From Marchantia polymorpha subsp. ruderalis (lineage: Eukaryota; Streptophyta; Marchantiopsida; Marchantiales; Marchantiaceae), in NCBI GenBank assembly GCA_037833965.1, contig AP031356.1, forward strand, positions 9,756,501-9,820,500: a DNA stretch of 64,000 nucleotides. Reading direction: 5' to 3'. The stretch's first letter is position 1; the number at the start of each line of letters is the position of its first letter. A program made the position numbers and the translations under genes. The notes under the pieces are model-generated. The model was not told where the DNA came from. It did no database searches and was given only the letters and a program-made list of their open reading frames with translations. Shown here in pieces: positions 12,933 through 24,262 of this stretch.

Positions 12933-13505
12933 TGTGATAATCCACCAAAGGCTAAAATTGCAGTTTAACGGCAAAAGGGTCGAATCCACAGGGACAGAGA
13001 CATCACACAGATGACTAAGTGTCACGTTTTAACAAACTATTGAGGAGTTTGAATTCTCAGGCTATTGTCACTCCCAGAAATACTACGAAGGCCACCCATG
13101 AAGGCGCATGAAGCAGCGTAACACACACAACCTGAATTCAACCAAGGCTTACTCCGAAGTTAACAAAACTTCACTTTGGTATTTAGGGGGGAAAATCCCG
13201 AAGGAATACAAACAGGAAAAATCGTCCAAAGGTGTAAGTCCAAACTTGAAGATCCTGACTAGACTACACTAGCTCAGAACATTCGGACGAAGACCTTCAG
13301 CTACAAAATGCGGTAACTTCGACAAGCTATAGCTCCTCTTGGGCGGTGACAAAACGAAAGACAAAAACAAAATGCGGTAACTTCGACAAGCTATAGCTCA
13401 TCTTGGGCGGTGACAAAACGAAAGACACAAACGCGCAGAGAAAACAAGTTCCTGAACTGAACTTCCGAAACTGGAAAATCCTCCATGGCCAACGCCTTGA
13501 ACTGC

Positions 13506-13511
13506 TTTATA
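13506..13511 (-). promoter_or_regulatory. TATA box of U1
   Basis: TATAAA on the minus strand, just after the ORF1 remnant and about 575 bp before the end of the unit. It corresponds in position to the TATA boxes of the other five units. Confidence 0.5.
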
Positions 13512-13546
13512 CAATCTAAAATCATAACTACCTAACACTCTACACT

Positions 13547-16197
13547 TCACCGGCTATGCCTCCTATGCGAAGGCCGACTACTCACTAACTCCCTACCCGT
13601 CCACTCGTCTGCTCTCCTACGCAGTCCGAGCCGCAACAACACCGCGGTCACCTTAGCCTCGAGGTTCGCAATGGCGTCCCGCGATCTCGAAAAGAATGAC
13701 TCCAACCGCTTCGCCACGCGCCGCCGACTCTGCCTGTCACCAGACATCAAAGTTGCCGCACGTATCTTCATTTTGCGCAATTTCATTCTCTTCCACGCCG
13801 CAATCTCCCAGCGAGCATAACCTCTAAGACACCGGTCAACCCGCGAAATTAACTCCTCCCGCGTGCGATCTGTCGCGCTCCGGTTGTGGCCATCAACCTC
13901 TGCCAACTGTAACTTCGCCTCTGCACGCTGCACTCTCAATTCGTCGCACTGCGATTGCAGTCAACCTAGTAATTCTTTGTCTGCCTTCCGCACGGTCCGA
14001 TTCTTCTCTAACGCCTGTGTCTGCCGCACGAGCTCCTCTGCCAGAATACGGTTTTGAGCTCGTTCGGAATTGATCTCCGTCTCGATCCTCGCACGCAACT
14101 CTTCAATTTCTCGATGGGCATTGGCCGCTACATCATCTTGCAACTGAAGCGCTGCCTTCTGCAATTTCTGCGAAATGGTACACTGTTCTTGCAGGAAATT
14201 GTATCACTCCTCCAGCTGCCGACACTTCTGGTCCAGGGTCTCCAACTCGGGTTTCGTCGCTACTTTGATCCGAGTCCGATTCCTGACCAGCTCAACATAG
14301 GATCCACGATGGCGGTGATCAGCGTACTTGCTTGCCTTGCGATCAAGGTACCGGAGTAGTGGTACCACTTGCTCACAGAGCACCCCGGTCGGGGTACCTC
14401 GCACCGACTCCACTTCCTCCTCCGCCGAAGGCGTGTTGTCTTCGGTCTCGAGAATCTTTGTCGCCACAGAAATCCTCGGCGATTCTCTTGAGCTGGGTCG
14501 CGCAGCTTTTTCTGCTGCGGCCTCCACACCATGTCCCGCCAATACTTCCAAAGGGGTGGGATAACTTGCTCCCGGTGGGCCTGATGCACCTGCTCGGACT
14601 ACTACCGCCGAAGGCGTTTGTGCCTAGGCACACGTATTTTCCCCTCCCTGCCTTCGTCTGCTGCAACTTGCTCGGAAGGCAAGCACCTCTCCATCGCAAG
14701 CATTTTGGTCGTTGCCGCATGCCGTCCTCTGTGGCCCGAAGATCTACGTGCTTCCTCCGAAGGCACTCGTGCCTTCGGTGCAGGGAGATCAGCTGACCTC
14801 CCAAGAACTTCTGCACTCACATCGTCCTCCGAGGATGGTGAGTCTCTCGTAACTGCGGCTCGCCCTGTGTCAGCGCTGCTGTCCGCCGACAGAATTAGCT
14901 TGCGTGCCTTCTGCTTCGGTCGGGCGGGCTCGTTGTTTGCCCGACGCCTGACTGGAGCAGTGGGCACTTCCCGTTGGCTCAAGTCTGCCTCTCCATTCCA
15001 CTTCCGCTTCCAAGGTGCTCGCGCTCCCCTCGGTTCGTCATCCGCTCTTGGTCGAGCTGGTGGTGTGTTGGCGGGCCCTTCGTCGGAGTCTGTGTCAAAC
15101 TCGACATCCCTCACATACCTGCCCAGATTTGCTCGCGACAGCAAGGAAAATTGTACCCGCTCCGTTGCTGTCAGACACCCCATCGACCGATAAAAATTGA
15201 TCAAGAAGGGGGAGCGGTGATTGATCGACCCTCCCTTTTCCTCTTGCGCGTGCTGTCGCGTGGCCTTCCACAAAATCCGAGCTCAATGAATCGGAGTTCT
15301 TGCCAACGCCAGCTGCACAAATCCCACCTGCCAAGATGTCATGTAGGTGGTCATGTGCGGCTGTAAAATCTGGAGGAGTGCCACCGCGACATTCCTCCGC
15401 TTGCGGTCTTTGTAGTCACGGGTCTTGTACCCGTTCTTGCTCGACTTGAAGTTCTTGAAAAGTGCGCCCAAGGAAATTTCTTCTTCCTTCGTGACATGCA
15501 CACTCTCGCATTTGAACAGAAGATCGCCTTCTTCTCCCGAGCATCGCCCCAAGACCTGCTCCCAATCGCTCACTTGCCATCTCTCCGGGTGCGGGCGATA
15601 ACCTCGCGGAGGCTGGTTCTTCTCACGCAGCCACTGCCGGACCATCGCCGGGCACACACAATTCCATCCTCACAGAATGAAGTCGAGCTTCACCGCCATC
15701 AGCTCATCTTGAAATGCTCACAATTCGACCTGCGGCACTCGTAGGGAAACCTTCCGTAGCGGAATTGACTTAGCCATTAAATTCTTGGAAATCTCTGCAA
15801 GCTCCTGCTATTGCTGCTGCAAACTCTCTCTGCAAACTCTCCGCAATTCTCCGCAACTCTCCTGCAAGACTCTGCTGCACGTCGCGAACTCGAGCGAGTG
15901 CAAAATTGAAAATGCGTGAGTGAGTCTCTTCCTTCGGCGATCAAGATTTGTCATCGTTCGACACTTGGGCTGGCAGCGGCCCGCTTGAATGCTATGCCGG
16001 CGCGGAGGCGTAACGGTCTGATTCACACGCGCGAATTCACGCTCCTCCGTTGCGCGGACTCCCACACTTGTACATTCAATCTTGATCCCACCGATTTCCG
16101 CTGACGCAGCTCTCCGTCTGAGTACCGCCGAAGGTGCTCGCGGCGAAGGTACAGACTTCCGCCGTTTTCTTTGTCTTTTCTTCTTTCGCTGAAGACG
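13547..16197 (-). pseudogene. ORF1 of U1, broken by stops and frameshifts
   Basis: Collinear with the ORF1 of the other units. The N-terminal block includes PRGYRPHPERWQVSDWEQVL and KNGYKTRDYKDRKRRNVAVA (about 15,290-15,760). Next come INFYRSMGCLTATERVQF, the acidic DTDSDEGPANTPP segment and RPKQKARKLIL, then VPLLRYLDRKASKYAD (about 14,350). The C-terminal basic block ends near 13,547. At least five frames are needed to read through. The sequence upstream of the shared Met (15,780-16,197) was separated from the rest of the leader by U3. A decayed copy of a protein of unknown function. Confidence 0.75.
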
Positions 16198-16202
16198 CTT
16201 CC

Positions 16203-17190
16203 TGTAATAACCCACTAAAGGCTAAAACTGCAATATAGTGGTAGAAAGGTCGAACCCACAGGGACAGAGGAACACACAGGGTACAAAGTGTCACGTTTTA
16301 ACAGACTATTGAGGAGTTTGAATTCTCAGGCGACTGTCACTCCCAGAAATACTGCAAGTGACCACTCGGAGCGCACTCGGAGGTCGCACAGTGCAGCGTA
16401 ACACACACACACACACACCTGAAACTACAAAAATACAACCCAGAGATCCGTTAGGACCTCTACTTCAAGATTTCAGGGGGAAAGTCTCTCGCGAGCACAC
16501 TCGGCAAAGCTGCGGGCAGTGACTTCCAACTCCGGCTTTTACAACACTTCCACTAGCTTGCTGCTAGTGTAGGAAACCCGGTTTGGACTGCCTACTTCGG
16601 ATCGAAGTCACTCCTACGCGGTGAACAACACTCTCAACTCACAAAACGCGCAGAGAACACAGGTCCGCACTGAAGGACTCACTGTGAAACATTCCAGTAA
16701 CACAACAACAGTCTATTGAAGAGTTTGAATTCTCAGGCACTTGTCATTCCCAGAAATACTACAGGAGTTACCCTCAAGGCACCTGCTGCAGCGTAACCTG
16801 AATTTACAACCAAGGCTTACACGAAGTAGCAAAACTTCACTTTGGCATTCAGGGGAAAAATCCCAAGGAGTACAATCAGAAAGAAACACTCGAGGGTGTA
16901 GGGGCGAAACTGTTCAAGTATCTAACTAGTCACTGGCTCTGAGCATCGGCAGTCACCCGCAGGTGCAGATCCGAACTACTCAAGTCTCTAACCAATGTAC
17001 TAGCTCTGAACATTCGGCCGAAGGCCTTCAGCTACAAAATGCGGAACGCTAAGTTGTAACTCCTCGTGCGTGGTGACAGAACTCAAGGACACAAACACGC
17101 AAAGGAAATGGGTTCCTGATCTGCACTTCTGATGGGAAAGAACCCCAGGCAAAACGCCTGGAACTATTTTATACCTTCTAAGTCCTACTT
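16203..17190 (-). repeat. Terminal module of U3 with an internal duplication of about 0.4 kb
   Basis: This roughly 0.97-kb block ends every unit. It contains two related halves: the motif GAGTTTGAATTCTCAGGC followed by TGTCA(C/T)TCCCAGAAATACT occurs near 16,314 and again near 16,721 (407 bp apart), each followed by an ACACAC tract or CCTGAA. The same two-half structure is seen in U2, U5 and U6. U4 has a deletion in one half and U1 has one half only. No protein is encoded. Confidence 0.75.
17167..17173 (-). promoter_or_regulatory. TATA box of U3
   Basis: TATAAAA on the minus strand in the conserved context GAAGGTATAAAATAG, about 965 bp from the end of the unit. It directly follows the truncated protease reading frame. 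Confidence 0.55.
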
Positions 17191-18739
17191 AGTCGATTGG
17201 CACCCTGCGTACACAACACCCTGCTATTTCCACATCGATCTCGGGTGGCCCTTGGTCTTCGCTCTCCACTTGATATACTTGAGAGGATGTGGATGCGCGC
17301 GGCTTCCGCGGATGCCGTAGCGAAAGCATCAACATTCTCCGATACGTCTTATTGTCCTCCAAGAGCTGCTTGAACGTGATGTTCACTTTTTGACTCCCGA
17401 GATCTTCGACCAAGTCATAGTGGGCGCGTTGGGTCGCCGGGGTCGGCGACGACGCTCTGCGAGGTTCCACGGTGGCTGCCAACTTCACCCCAAGGGAGGA
17501 TGTCAAGTCTGGCCGCGGCGGGTCCTTTTGAGTGCGGATCGCTTCCTTCAACAGGTTGGCTACCTCGTTGCGGATATCCGGAGCATAGTCCCGTTTCAGT
17601 AGGCGCACTGGCTCGTCCTCGACTGCTGTCTGGGGGCGCACTGCTGGTGCCTCTCGCGTAGCCGAAGACTTCCGAGCAGGTCGCAAGTCGGACTTGCTGG
17701 ATGTCTTCTCCTTTCCTTTTCCCGTCCGGTCGTCGGCTCTCCGTTCGTGCTTGCGAGTGTCACGCTCTTGCTCCTTCGATTTCTTGGAACTACGAGTTTC
17801 GACCCGTGCGCACATAACCTCTTGTAATAACCCACCAAAGGCTAAAACTGCAGTATGGTGGTAAAAAGATCGAACCCACAGGGACAGAGGCAACACACAG
17901 AGTAAAAGTGTCACATTTAACAGACTTTTGGTAGAGTTTGAATTCTAGGCGACTGTCACTCCCAGAAATACTGCAGTGCTCGACTCGGAGGCTCGACTCG
18001 GAGGAGGATCTCAACTCGGAGGATGCTCGGAGGATGCACGGTACAGCTTGGTCACTCAACACACACACACACACCTGAAACTGGCAAAAAGCACAACTCG
18101 GAGGTCGGTCAGGACCTCCGCTTCGGATTTCAGGAGGAAAGTGTCTCGCAAGTTCACTCAGAGGTTCTGCAGGAAGTGCCTCCCACTCCGGCTTTTACTG
18201 CCCTTCCGCCAGGAACTAGCGGGGGTACCCGGACTGGACTTCTCACTTCGGAACGAAGCCTCTACGTACGCCGTGGACGTCACCCTCGACTATCACACAA
18301 AACGCAGGGAGTGCAGACCCGACTGAGAACTTACTGAAAACACGATCCAGTAACACACACACAACCTGAATTACAAACCAAGGTTTACACGAAGTAATGA
18401 AACTTCACATTGGCATTCAGGGGAAACTTCCCGTAGGAGTACAATCAGGATATGTCACTCGAAGGAGTAAGGGGGAACTGTTCAAGTATCTAACTCGCAG
18501 CCGGCTCTGAGTATCAGAAATCACCCGCAGGTGCAGATCCGCACTACTCAAGTCTCTAACCGGGTACTAGCTCTGAACATTCAGCCGAAGGCCTTCAACT
18601 ACAACATACGGTAACTTCGCTATGCTGCAGCTTCTCTACGTGGTGCCAGGACCAAAATGCACAAACACGCCAAGAAAGTGAGTTCCTGATCTGCACTTCC
18701 GAAACTGGAAGAGTCCCAAGGCAAAACGCCTTGATCTAC

Positions 18740-18745
18740 TTTATA
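18740..18745 (-). promoter_or_regulatory. TATA box of U4
   Basis: TATAAA on the minus strand (context GAGGGTATAAAGTAG), 34 bp after the ORF1 stop codon and about 920 bp before the end of the unit. Confidence 0.55.
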
Positions 18746-18778
18746 CCCTCAAAAGATCCTAACTAGCACTACGCTATC

Positions 18779-21334
18779 CTATCTACCACTCGCAGTATCT
18801 GCGCGAAACCAAACTACTCTACTGCACTCAGCAGATCCGGTGCTGCGCCTCCTGCGCGCCGGACTGCTCCGCGTACTATCTCTACCTTGCCAGTCTTCCG
18901 ACCGGCTGCGTAACCCCAGGCGTCGAAGCGCTGTGGTGACTTCCGACTGCAAGTGCGCCATAGTGTCGCGCGCACCCGACAAGAAGGTTTCTAATTTTCT
19001 CGCCACTCGCCGCCGACTCCGACTGTCACCTTCCGTCAATGCCGCCGCCCGAAGCTCGAACTCCCTGAGTGTGATCCTCTCTTGGGCTGCCACCTCCCAA
19101 TGGGTGTATCCTTTTAGACAACGAGTCACCTGTGCCGCCAACTCTCCTCGCGCCCTGCAGCTGCTCTCCACCTCGGCCAGCTGCATTTCTAATCCCGCAC
19201 GTTGTGCTCTCAAATCCGAGCACTCGGATTGCAAGTTGCACAACAACTCCTCATCCTCCTTGCGGGCTCTTTGACTTTCTTCTAAGGCGCGCGTCTGGCG
19301 CGCAAGCTCGGCTGCTAGGACATTGTTCTGTCTCCGCTCCTCCTGCAGTTCCAACTCGATCTTTGCCCGTATTAGTTCGGCATCCGCCTGACTTTTCGTC
19401 GCCGCATCCTCCTTCTGCTGCTGCAAGGCTTGGTATAGCTTCTGGGTGACCGCCAGGTGTTGTTTGAGGGCGGTGTTCCTTTCCACATATACTTGGCAAC
19501 TAGAGGCCCACTTTGCCACCTTGATCCTCGTCCTTCGCCTGATAGTCTCCACATAAGACTGCGGTTTTAAGGCACTTCCGTATTTGGATGTCTTGCGATC
19601 CAGATATCGCAGGAGTGGAACTATCTGTTCGCACAGCACCCCTGTTGGCGTTTTCTGCACCGAATCCGCTTCCTGCTCTTCCGAGCTCGTATCATCCTCA
19701 GTCTCGAGGATTTCAGTCGCCACCGAATCCCTTGGCGACTCCCTGGAACTGTGGCGCGCAGCAGCTTCTGCTGCGACTGTTGCTCCACTGCCTGCTAAAA
19801 TATCCAGGGCAGTGGGAGATCCCACTGCTTGAGCCCCTGTTCCGGCTCGATCTTCGGTTTGTGAAGGGGTCGACGCCGCAGTGACTTTTGTCACTCTTGC
19901 ACCGCCCGCTTCTGCTGCCTGTCCTTCCGGCGCAATCTGCGCGGAAGGTGTCCTTGCTGAAGGTGCGTCCGCCGAAGGCGTCCGCACACTGGTCGTTGGC
20001 CCCATCCGTCTCGCAGTCGGCGAATCCGGCTGACTCTCTGTTGTCCGACTCGCAGTCGGCCGACCAGCAGTTGTCCGACTGGGAGTCGGATACACCCTGC
20101 GCGTCTTGACTCCACTTGGCCTGCTTGTTGGGGGCGTTCTTCCAGAAGTGCCTTCCGCCGAAGACGACCCTTTGAGGATTGTTGGCTCGTCAGCCAAACT
20201 CTCTTCTGCTTCCGGCCTGCTGTCCGGTTCAACGCGCCGTTCAGTTGGCCTTCCTTCCGCTTGTCGACCTTCAGTCATCCGACTCGCAGTCGGCCGGCTG
20301 TCAGTCCGTCCATCTCCTCCCGAAGGCCGTGGTGCCTTCTGTGCAGAGGTATCTGCCGTCTTCCCTAGAATCTGAGCGATTATCTCTTCCTGTGTGAGAT
20401 TCCGCCGGGTCGGAGTTCGCCTGGTCTCCTCAGTAACAGTTGGCATTTTGCGTGCCCTCTGTTTTGGTCGACTGTGAGGCTCGGGGGTGGGCCGACCACG
20501 AGTCGGCGCAGCTGGTACTTCCGGCTGCCTGTCCTCAGGTCTCTCATCCCACTTCCGCTTTCGCGGAATGCGCTCACTTCGACGTTCTTCTGCTGCTCTT
20601 GCTGGAGCCGGAGCCGGAGGCGTACTGGCAGGTTCCTCGTCCGGATCTGTGTCTACTTCGGCCTCCCCCGAATATCTTCCTGGATAAGTCCGGGTCAGCT
20701 GCGGAAACCGAGTCTTCTCAGCATTCGTCAAACATCCCATCGCCCGGTAAAACACGATTAAGTAAGGCGATAGATGATTGAGCGTTCCTCCCCTCTCTTC
20801 TTGCGCATGTTGGCGCGTCACCTTCCACAGGAGCCGTGCCCAATGCACCGGAGCTCCTGACAACACTAGCTCCACGAACTCTACCTGCCAACCATGCATG
20901 TAAGCGGTCTTGGTCGGCTGCAATATCTGCAGCAATGCCGTCGCGACATTTCTCCGCAATCGATCCTTGTAATCCCGTGTCCGGAAACCGTTCTTGGGAT
21001 GTCTAGCCACCTTGAAGAGCTCATTGTAAGAGACTTCTTCCTCCTGGGACACTTTCACGCTGTCGGCCTCGAAGAGGAGATCCCCTTCCTCGCCGGCACA
21101 CCTGCCCAACACCTGCGCCCAATTGCAAATGTCCCATCTCTCTGGATGTGGGCGAAATCCGCGAGAAGGCTTGTGTCTCTCTTGCAGATACTCGCGCACC
21201 ATCTCCGGACATGTCCAATTCCACCCCCATAGGAGAAAATCGAGCTTCAGCCTCAACAGCACATCTTGAAATGCGCGTAGACCGATCTGCGGCACCCTGA
21301 GTGGAGACACTCGCAGCTGGGGAACCTTCGACAT
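18779..21334 (-). CDS. ORF1 of U4, 851-residue element protein of unknown function
   Basis: The only uninterrupted ORF1 in the nest. I chose the Met at 21,334 because the sequence around it (AACGCAATG, then MSK or MTR) is shared by other units, while the upstream extension to 21,424 is not. Layout: residues about 1-210 form a conserved, Trp-rich globular-looking block (VPQIGLRAFQDVL, KLDFLLWGWNW, GFRPHPERWDICNWAQVLGR, KNGFRTRDYKDRLRRNVATA). About 215-560 are acidic, then Pro/Ser/Thr/Arg-rich and low complexity. About 565-590 are conserved (EQIVPLLRYLDRKTSKYG). About 610-730 are a probable coiled coil. About 735-830 are a basic conserved tail (HWEVAAQERITLREFELRAA, SRSRRRVARKLETFL). No zinc knuckle, protease, RT or integrase motif. 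It could be a gag-like or DNA/RNA-binding accessory protein; I do not recognise a family. It lies between the leader and the TATA box of the unit. Confidence 0.7.
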   Translation of the reverse strand: MSKVPQLRVSPLRVPQIGLRAFQDVLLRLKLDFLLWGWNWTCPEMVREYLQERHKPSRGFRPHPERWDICNWAQVLGRCAGEEGDLLFEADSVKVSQEEEVSYNELFKVARHPKNGFRTRDYKDRLRRNVATALLQILQPTKTAYMHGWQVEFVELVLSGAPVHWARLLWKVTRQHAQEERGGTLNHLSPYLIVFYRAMGCLTNAEKTRFPQLTRTYPGRYSGEAEVDTDPDEEPASTPPAPAPARAAEERRSERIPRKRKWDERPEDRQPEVPAAPTRGRPTPEPHSRPKQRARKMPTVTEETRRTPTRRNLTQEEIIAQILGKTADTSAQKAPRPSGGDGRTDSRPTASRMTEGRQAEGRPTERRVEPDSRPEAEESLADEPTILKGSSSAEGTSGRTPPTSRPSGVKTRRVYPTPSRTTAGRPTASRTTESQPDSPTARRMGPTTSVRTPSADAPSARTPSAQIAPEGQAAEAGGARVTKVTAASTPSQTEDRAGTGAQAVGSPTALDILAGSGATVAAEAAARHSSRESPRDSVATEILETEDDTSSEEQEADSVQKTPTGVLCEQIVPLLRYLDRKTSKYGSALKPQSYVETIRRRTRIKVAKWASSCQVYVERNTALKQHLAVTQKLYQALQQQKEDAATKSQADAELIRAKIELELQEERRQNNVLAAELARQTRALEESQRARKEDEELLCNLQSECSDLRAQRAGLEMQLAEVESSCRARGELAAQVTRCLKGYTHWEVAAQERITLREFELRAAALTEGDSRSRRRVARKLETFLSGARDTMAHLQSEVTTALRRLGLRSRSEDWQGRDSTRSSPARRRRSTGSAECSRVVWFRADTASGR
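20045..20090. repeat. U4-type palindromes in ORF1
   Basis: CCGACT-CGC-AGTCGG at 20,045-20,059 and TCCGACT-GGG-AGTCGGA at 20,074-20,090. Further copies of the same stem lie near 20,025 and 20,280. They fall in the low-complexity middle of ORF1, where other units carry palindromes of different sequence. Confidence 0.75.
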
Positions 21335-24262
21335 TGCGTTGCCTGCACACACAAACGTTCTCCCTTCCGCTCGCTCTCTCACAATCGCCACTGCGCGTCG
21401 GCCACTCAAGCACTGACTGCTCACTCTCTCTGCGCTCGTTCAAGATCGCTACTCCAATTCTTTCAAGGTCCGCCAAGATCCTTGCGCAACTCGTCTCCGC
21501 CCTCTCTACTCTCACTGCAGGTCGCTCCGCCCTTGCGCGTAATCTTGGAACTGGAAATCGCAAAGTCAAGAATGAGAGAATGAGACTGGAGCGCAGTCTT
21601 TTCTTCTCCGATTTCAAGAACGTCCAACGTTCTTACTGGTTGCAACGTACGCAGCCGGCTATACGGCTTAACGGTTCGCCCTTTGCATGCGCGAATTCAC
21701 GTCTCCGCATTGCGCGCATTTGCATGCTTAAACGTTGAATTCTCCCGCCGCCGCCACCTTCCGGACTCGAGTCCGCTGCAGGGTATACGTCGGCCCTGTT
21801 GTCTTTTCCTAACCCGCCCTTCTCCGGAGGCGTGTCGCCGCTGGTGTGTTCATTATCCGTCGGCGCCTTGCTGGAGGCGCACATCCAGCCGGAGCGAATT
21901 ACGCCGGCGCGCAGTCGTACCGCCTATTTTGTCCTTTATGCCTCGTCCGTTGCTGCCAGCGCATATCCGTCAGCGCAACTCATGCCAGCGCATCCGGCCG
22001 TCAGCGCCACGTCGGAGGCGTACATCCGACCGGCGCTTTCCTTCCATGAACAGCCGCCAAGGGCGCTTCCGACTCTGAGTTGGTTTCCTCCTGTGAGCGC
22101 GTGATTCCGCCGAAGGCGCATCGCCGAGGGCGTACGGGAATCCTTTCCGGCTGTGAACCCTAGCGCGAACGGCGCATGTCCGGCTACGAGTTTTCCGATG
22201 CTCATAACTTCTCCATTCCTGATCCATCTCCGGCGCTCTTGGACTCGTTAGAACGAGCGTCCCGAGCTCTTTCTAATGCAACTTCAACCAACTGGATCTA
22301 CCGTGTATCCCGATTGTTATGAAGGTTTTCCCTTTCCGCGCTAGCGGCGCTTCGCCGAAGGCGCACTCATGGTCGGATGCCTTTAGAGGTCCGGGCCCTT
22401 CTCCTGACGTCTTTAGCAAAACCTCCTCCTGAGGTGTCTGCGCCGGAAGCGTAGCTTCCTTATACGCTAGAGGCGCGTGAGTAGAGATACCTCAAAAAGG
22501 AGCTTTTGCCGAAGGCGCCGAAGACGTTGGCGTTGGTACATCCGACTACGTGATTCTTTGTGCCCTCGTGACGATCTCATCAATCCACTCTATTTAGCGT
22601 ACCCTTCTCTAGCTACAAACACTGCTTTGGTACTAGTTTTCTAAAATTGTTTAAATTCTGCAAAAAAAACAAAAAGTGTGTTACCACACCTCTTCAGCCG
22701 GCCATTCTTCGTCTTCGTCATCCCCGTCTGAACCTACTTCGACCTGGTTAACTTGGACGTCCTCCTTGGCAGGAGTGTTCACAAATCGTACCGCTGGCCG
22801 AGGGACTGGTGGCTGATCACACTCTGGCGCAGTATGCCCGATCTTCTTGCAATTACTACATGTCGGAGCATAATCTTTTCGCCTTTTTGGATGGGGACAC
22901 TGCGGTGAGAAGTGCCCAACTTCCCCGCAGTTATAACAAGCTCGCGGTGGCGGTGGGTCAAACGTCCCTGGAGGTGCTCTCCGCCTCACGGGTACCGTAG
23001 TGGCCCGATCCACCGGAATATATCGTGGGACTTGCATTGCTGAAACTGCAGGAGGGGTAGGAACCGACTGGACGGCGTAGGCTGTTTCTTCGCTAGCCTC
23101 TCCATAGTACTGAGGGTGCTCTCCATAGTACGGTTGTGCCCACTCTACTGCGTTGACTGGATATGACGGACGGGTGGTAAGGCACTCGGTGTTTGCATGT
23201 CCCACCGCCCCGCACGTAGTACACCATAAGTTCGCCCGCACTCTCCCGGGTGATTTTCGGCGATCATGCCCGCCTACCACTTGAACCTTGAGATCGGCGA
23301 AGTCCTTCACAAGGGTCTCCATCTTCGAAGCTATGTCTCCCGGCGCTCTGTCCGTAGTCACTCGTCGGGTGCCCTTTTTCTTCGCTGACCCATGCTTCTT
23401 CCTCTTCTTCTCCTCCTCCGACGATGAAGTTTCCTCTTCTTCGGATGAGGAACGGTTCTCGTCCGAAGACGATTCCTCCGATGACGGAGTTGTACCTCTA
23501 CGTCGTCTTCGTCCTCCCTTCGGTTTTCGCTCCTTCGACTCCCGTCTCTCTCTCCCTCTTCGGTTGAGAGTGGAAGTTTCGAAGGCTTCTGCCGATGCAA
23601 TCACATCCTCAATAGTGTCGCACTTGCTGCGTCGGCAAAAAGTCTCCATCTCCCGAGTTAAACCGGTCACGTACCAATCCACAGCTTGTTGTACCGAGAA
23701 AGGGGACCCTAGTCCTGTTTTCGGTATTCTGTCGAGGAGGTCCAGAAATCTCTCAGTGTAGTCACGCAGACTCTCCTTCTTCTCTCGCTGCAGATTACGT
23801 AACTTTGTCAAAACCCGGCTGTCGTAGCCGAGCTCGCGAAAGCGGCGAAGGAACTTCTCCTTCAGCTGGGCCCATGTTGTCAACCCAGTCGGATCGATGC
23901 TCTCGTGATTGTACCAACTCCTCGCTTTCTTCCGCAGAAGGCTTGGAAAGATCCTTAGTCGGTCGTCGTCTGCGATCTCGCGATTGGCAATAGACACCGA
24001 TTCGAACAACTTGATGTATGAATCTGCATCGTCGTCATCCCCACTCCCTTTGTACTTCGGGTAGGAATGTTTAGTAATCGGCTGAGGTAGCCGCACATTG
24101 GCTTGTCCGTCCGCCATCGGTGTGTCTGTCGACGGTTCTCGGGCGGTCGGTTCTACTTCACTAGGCGGGTCCGTGCAAGGAATATCTAGTAGAACGGTAA
24201 GCACCAAGTTTGGTTCCGAGTCGCCGGGGGTAGGTTCCCCAAGGATGTCGGCCGAACTAGGC

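Larger units (their letters stand above)
17823..22688 (-). mobile_element. Unit U4: youngest-looking unit (4.9 kb, uninterrupted ORF1)
   Basis: Minus-strand start TGTGGTAACACAC at 22,688, end GGTGGGTTATTACA at 17,823, flanking repeat CCTCT (17,818-17,822 and 22,689-22,693). It is inserted in the last gag codons before the protease lead-in of U3. Leader 21,335-22,688, ORF1 18,779-21,334, TATA at 18,740, terminal module 17,823-18,740. It differs from U5 and U6 in sequence and in the palindrome it carries (CCGACT-CGC-AGTCGG), so it is a separate subfamily. Confidence 0.88.

Noticed and set aside
16203-18778. Terminal modules read as introns, because they follow a CDS and end in ACAAG or similar
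   Set aside because: The matching 5-bp duplications and the TATA box fit transposon ends, and the AG after the end is part of the target copy in only some units.
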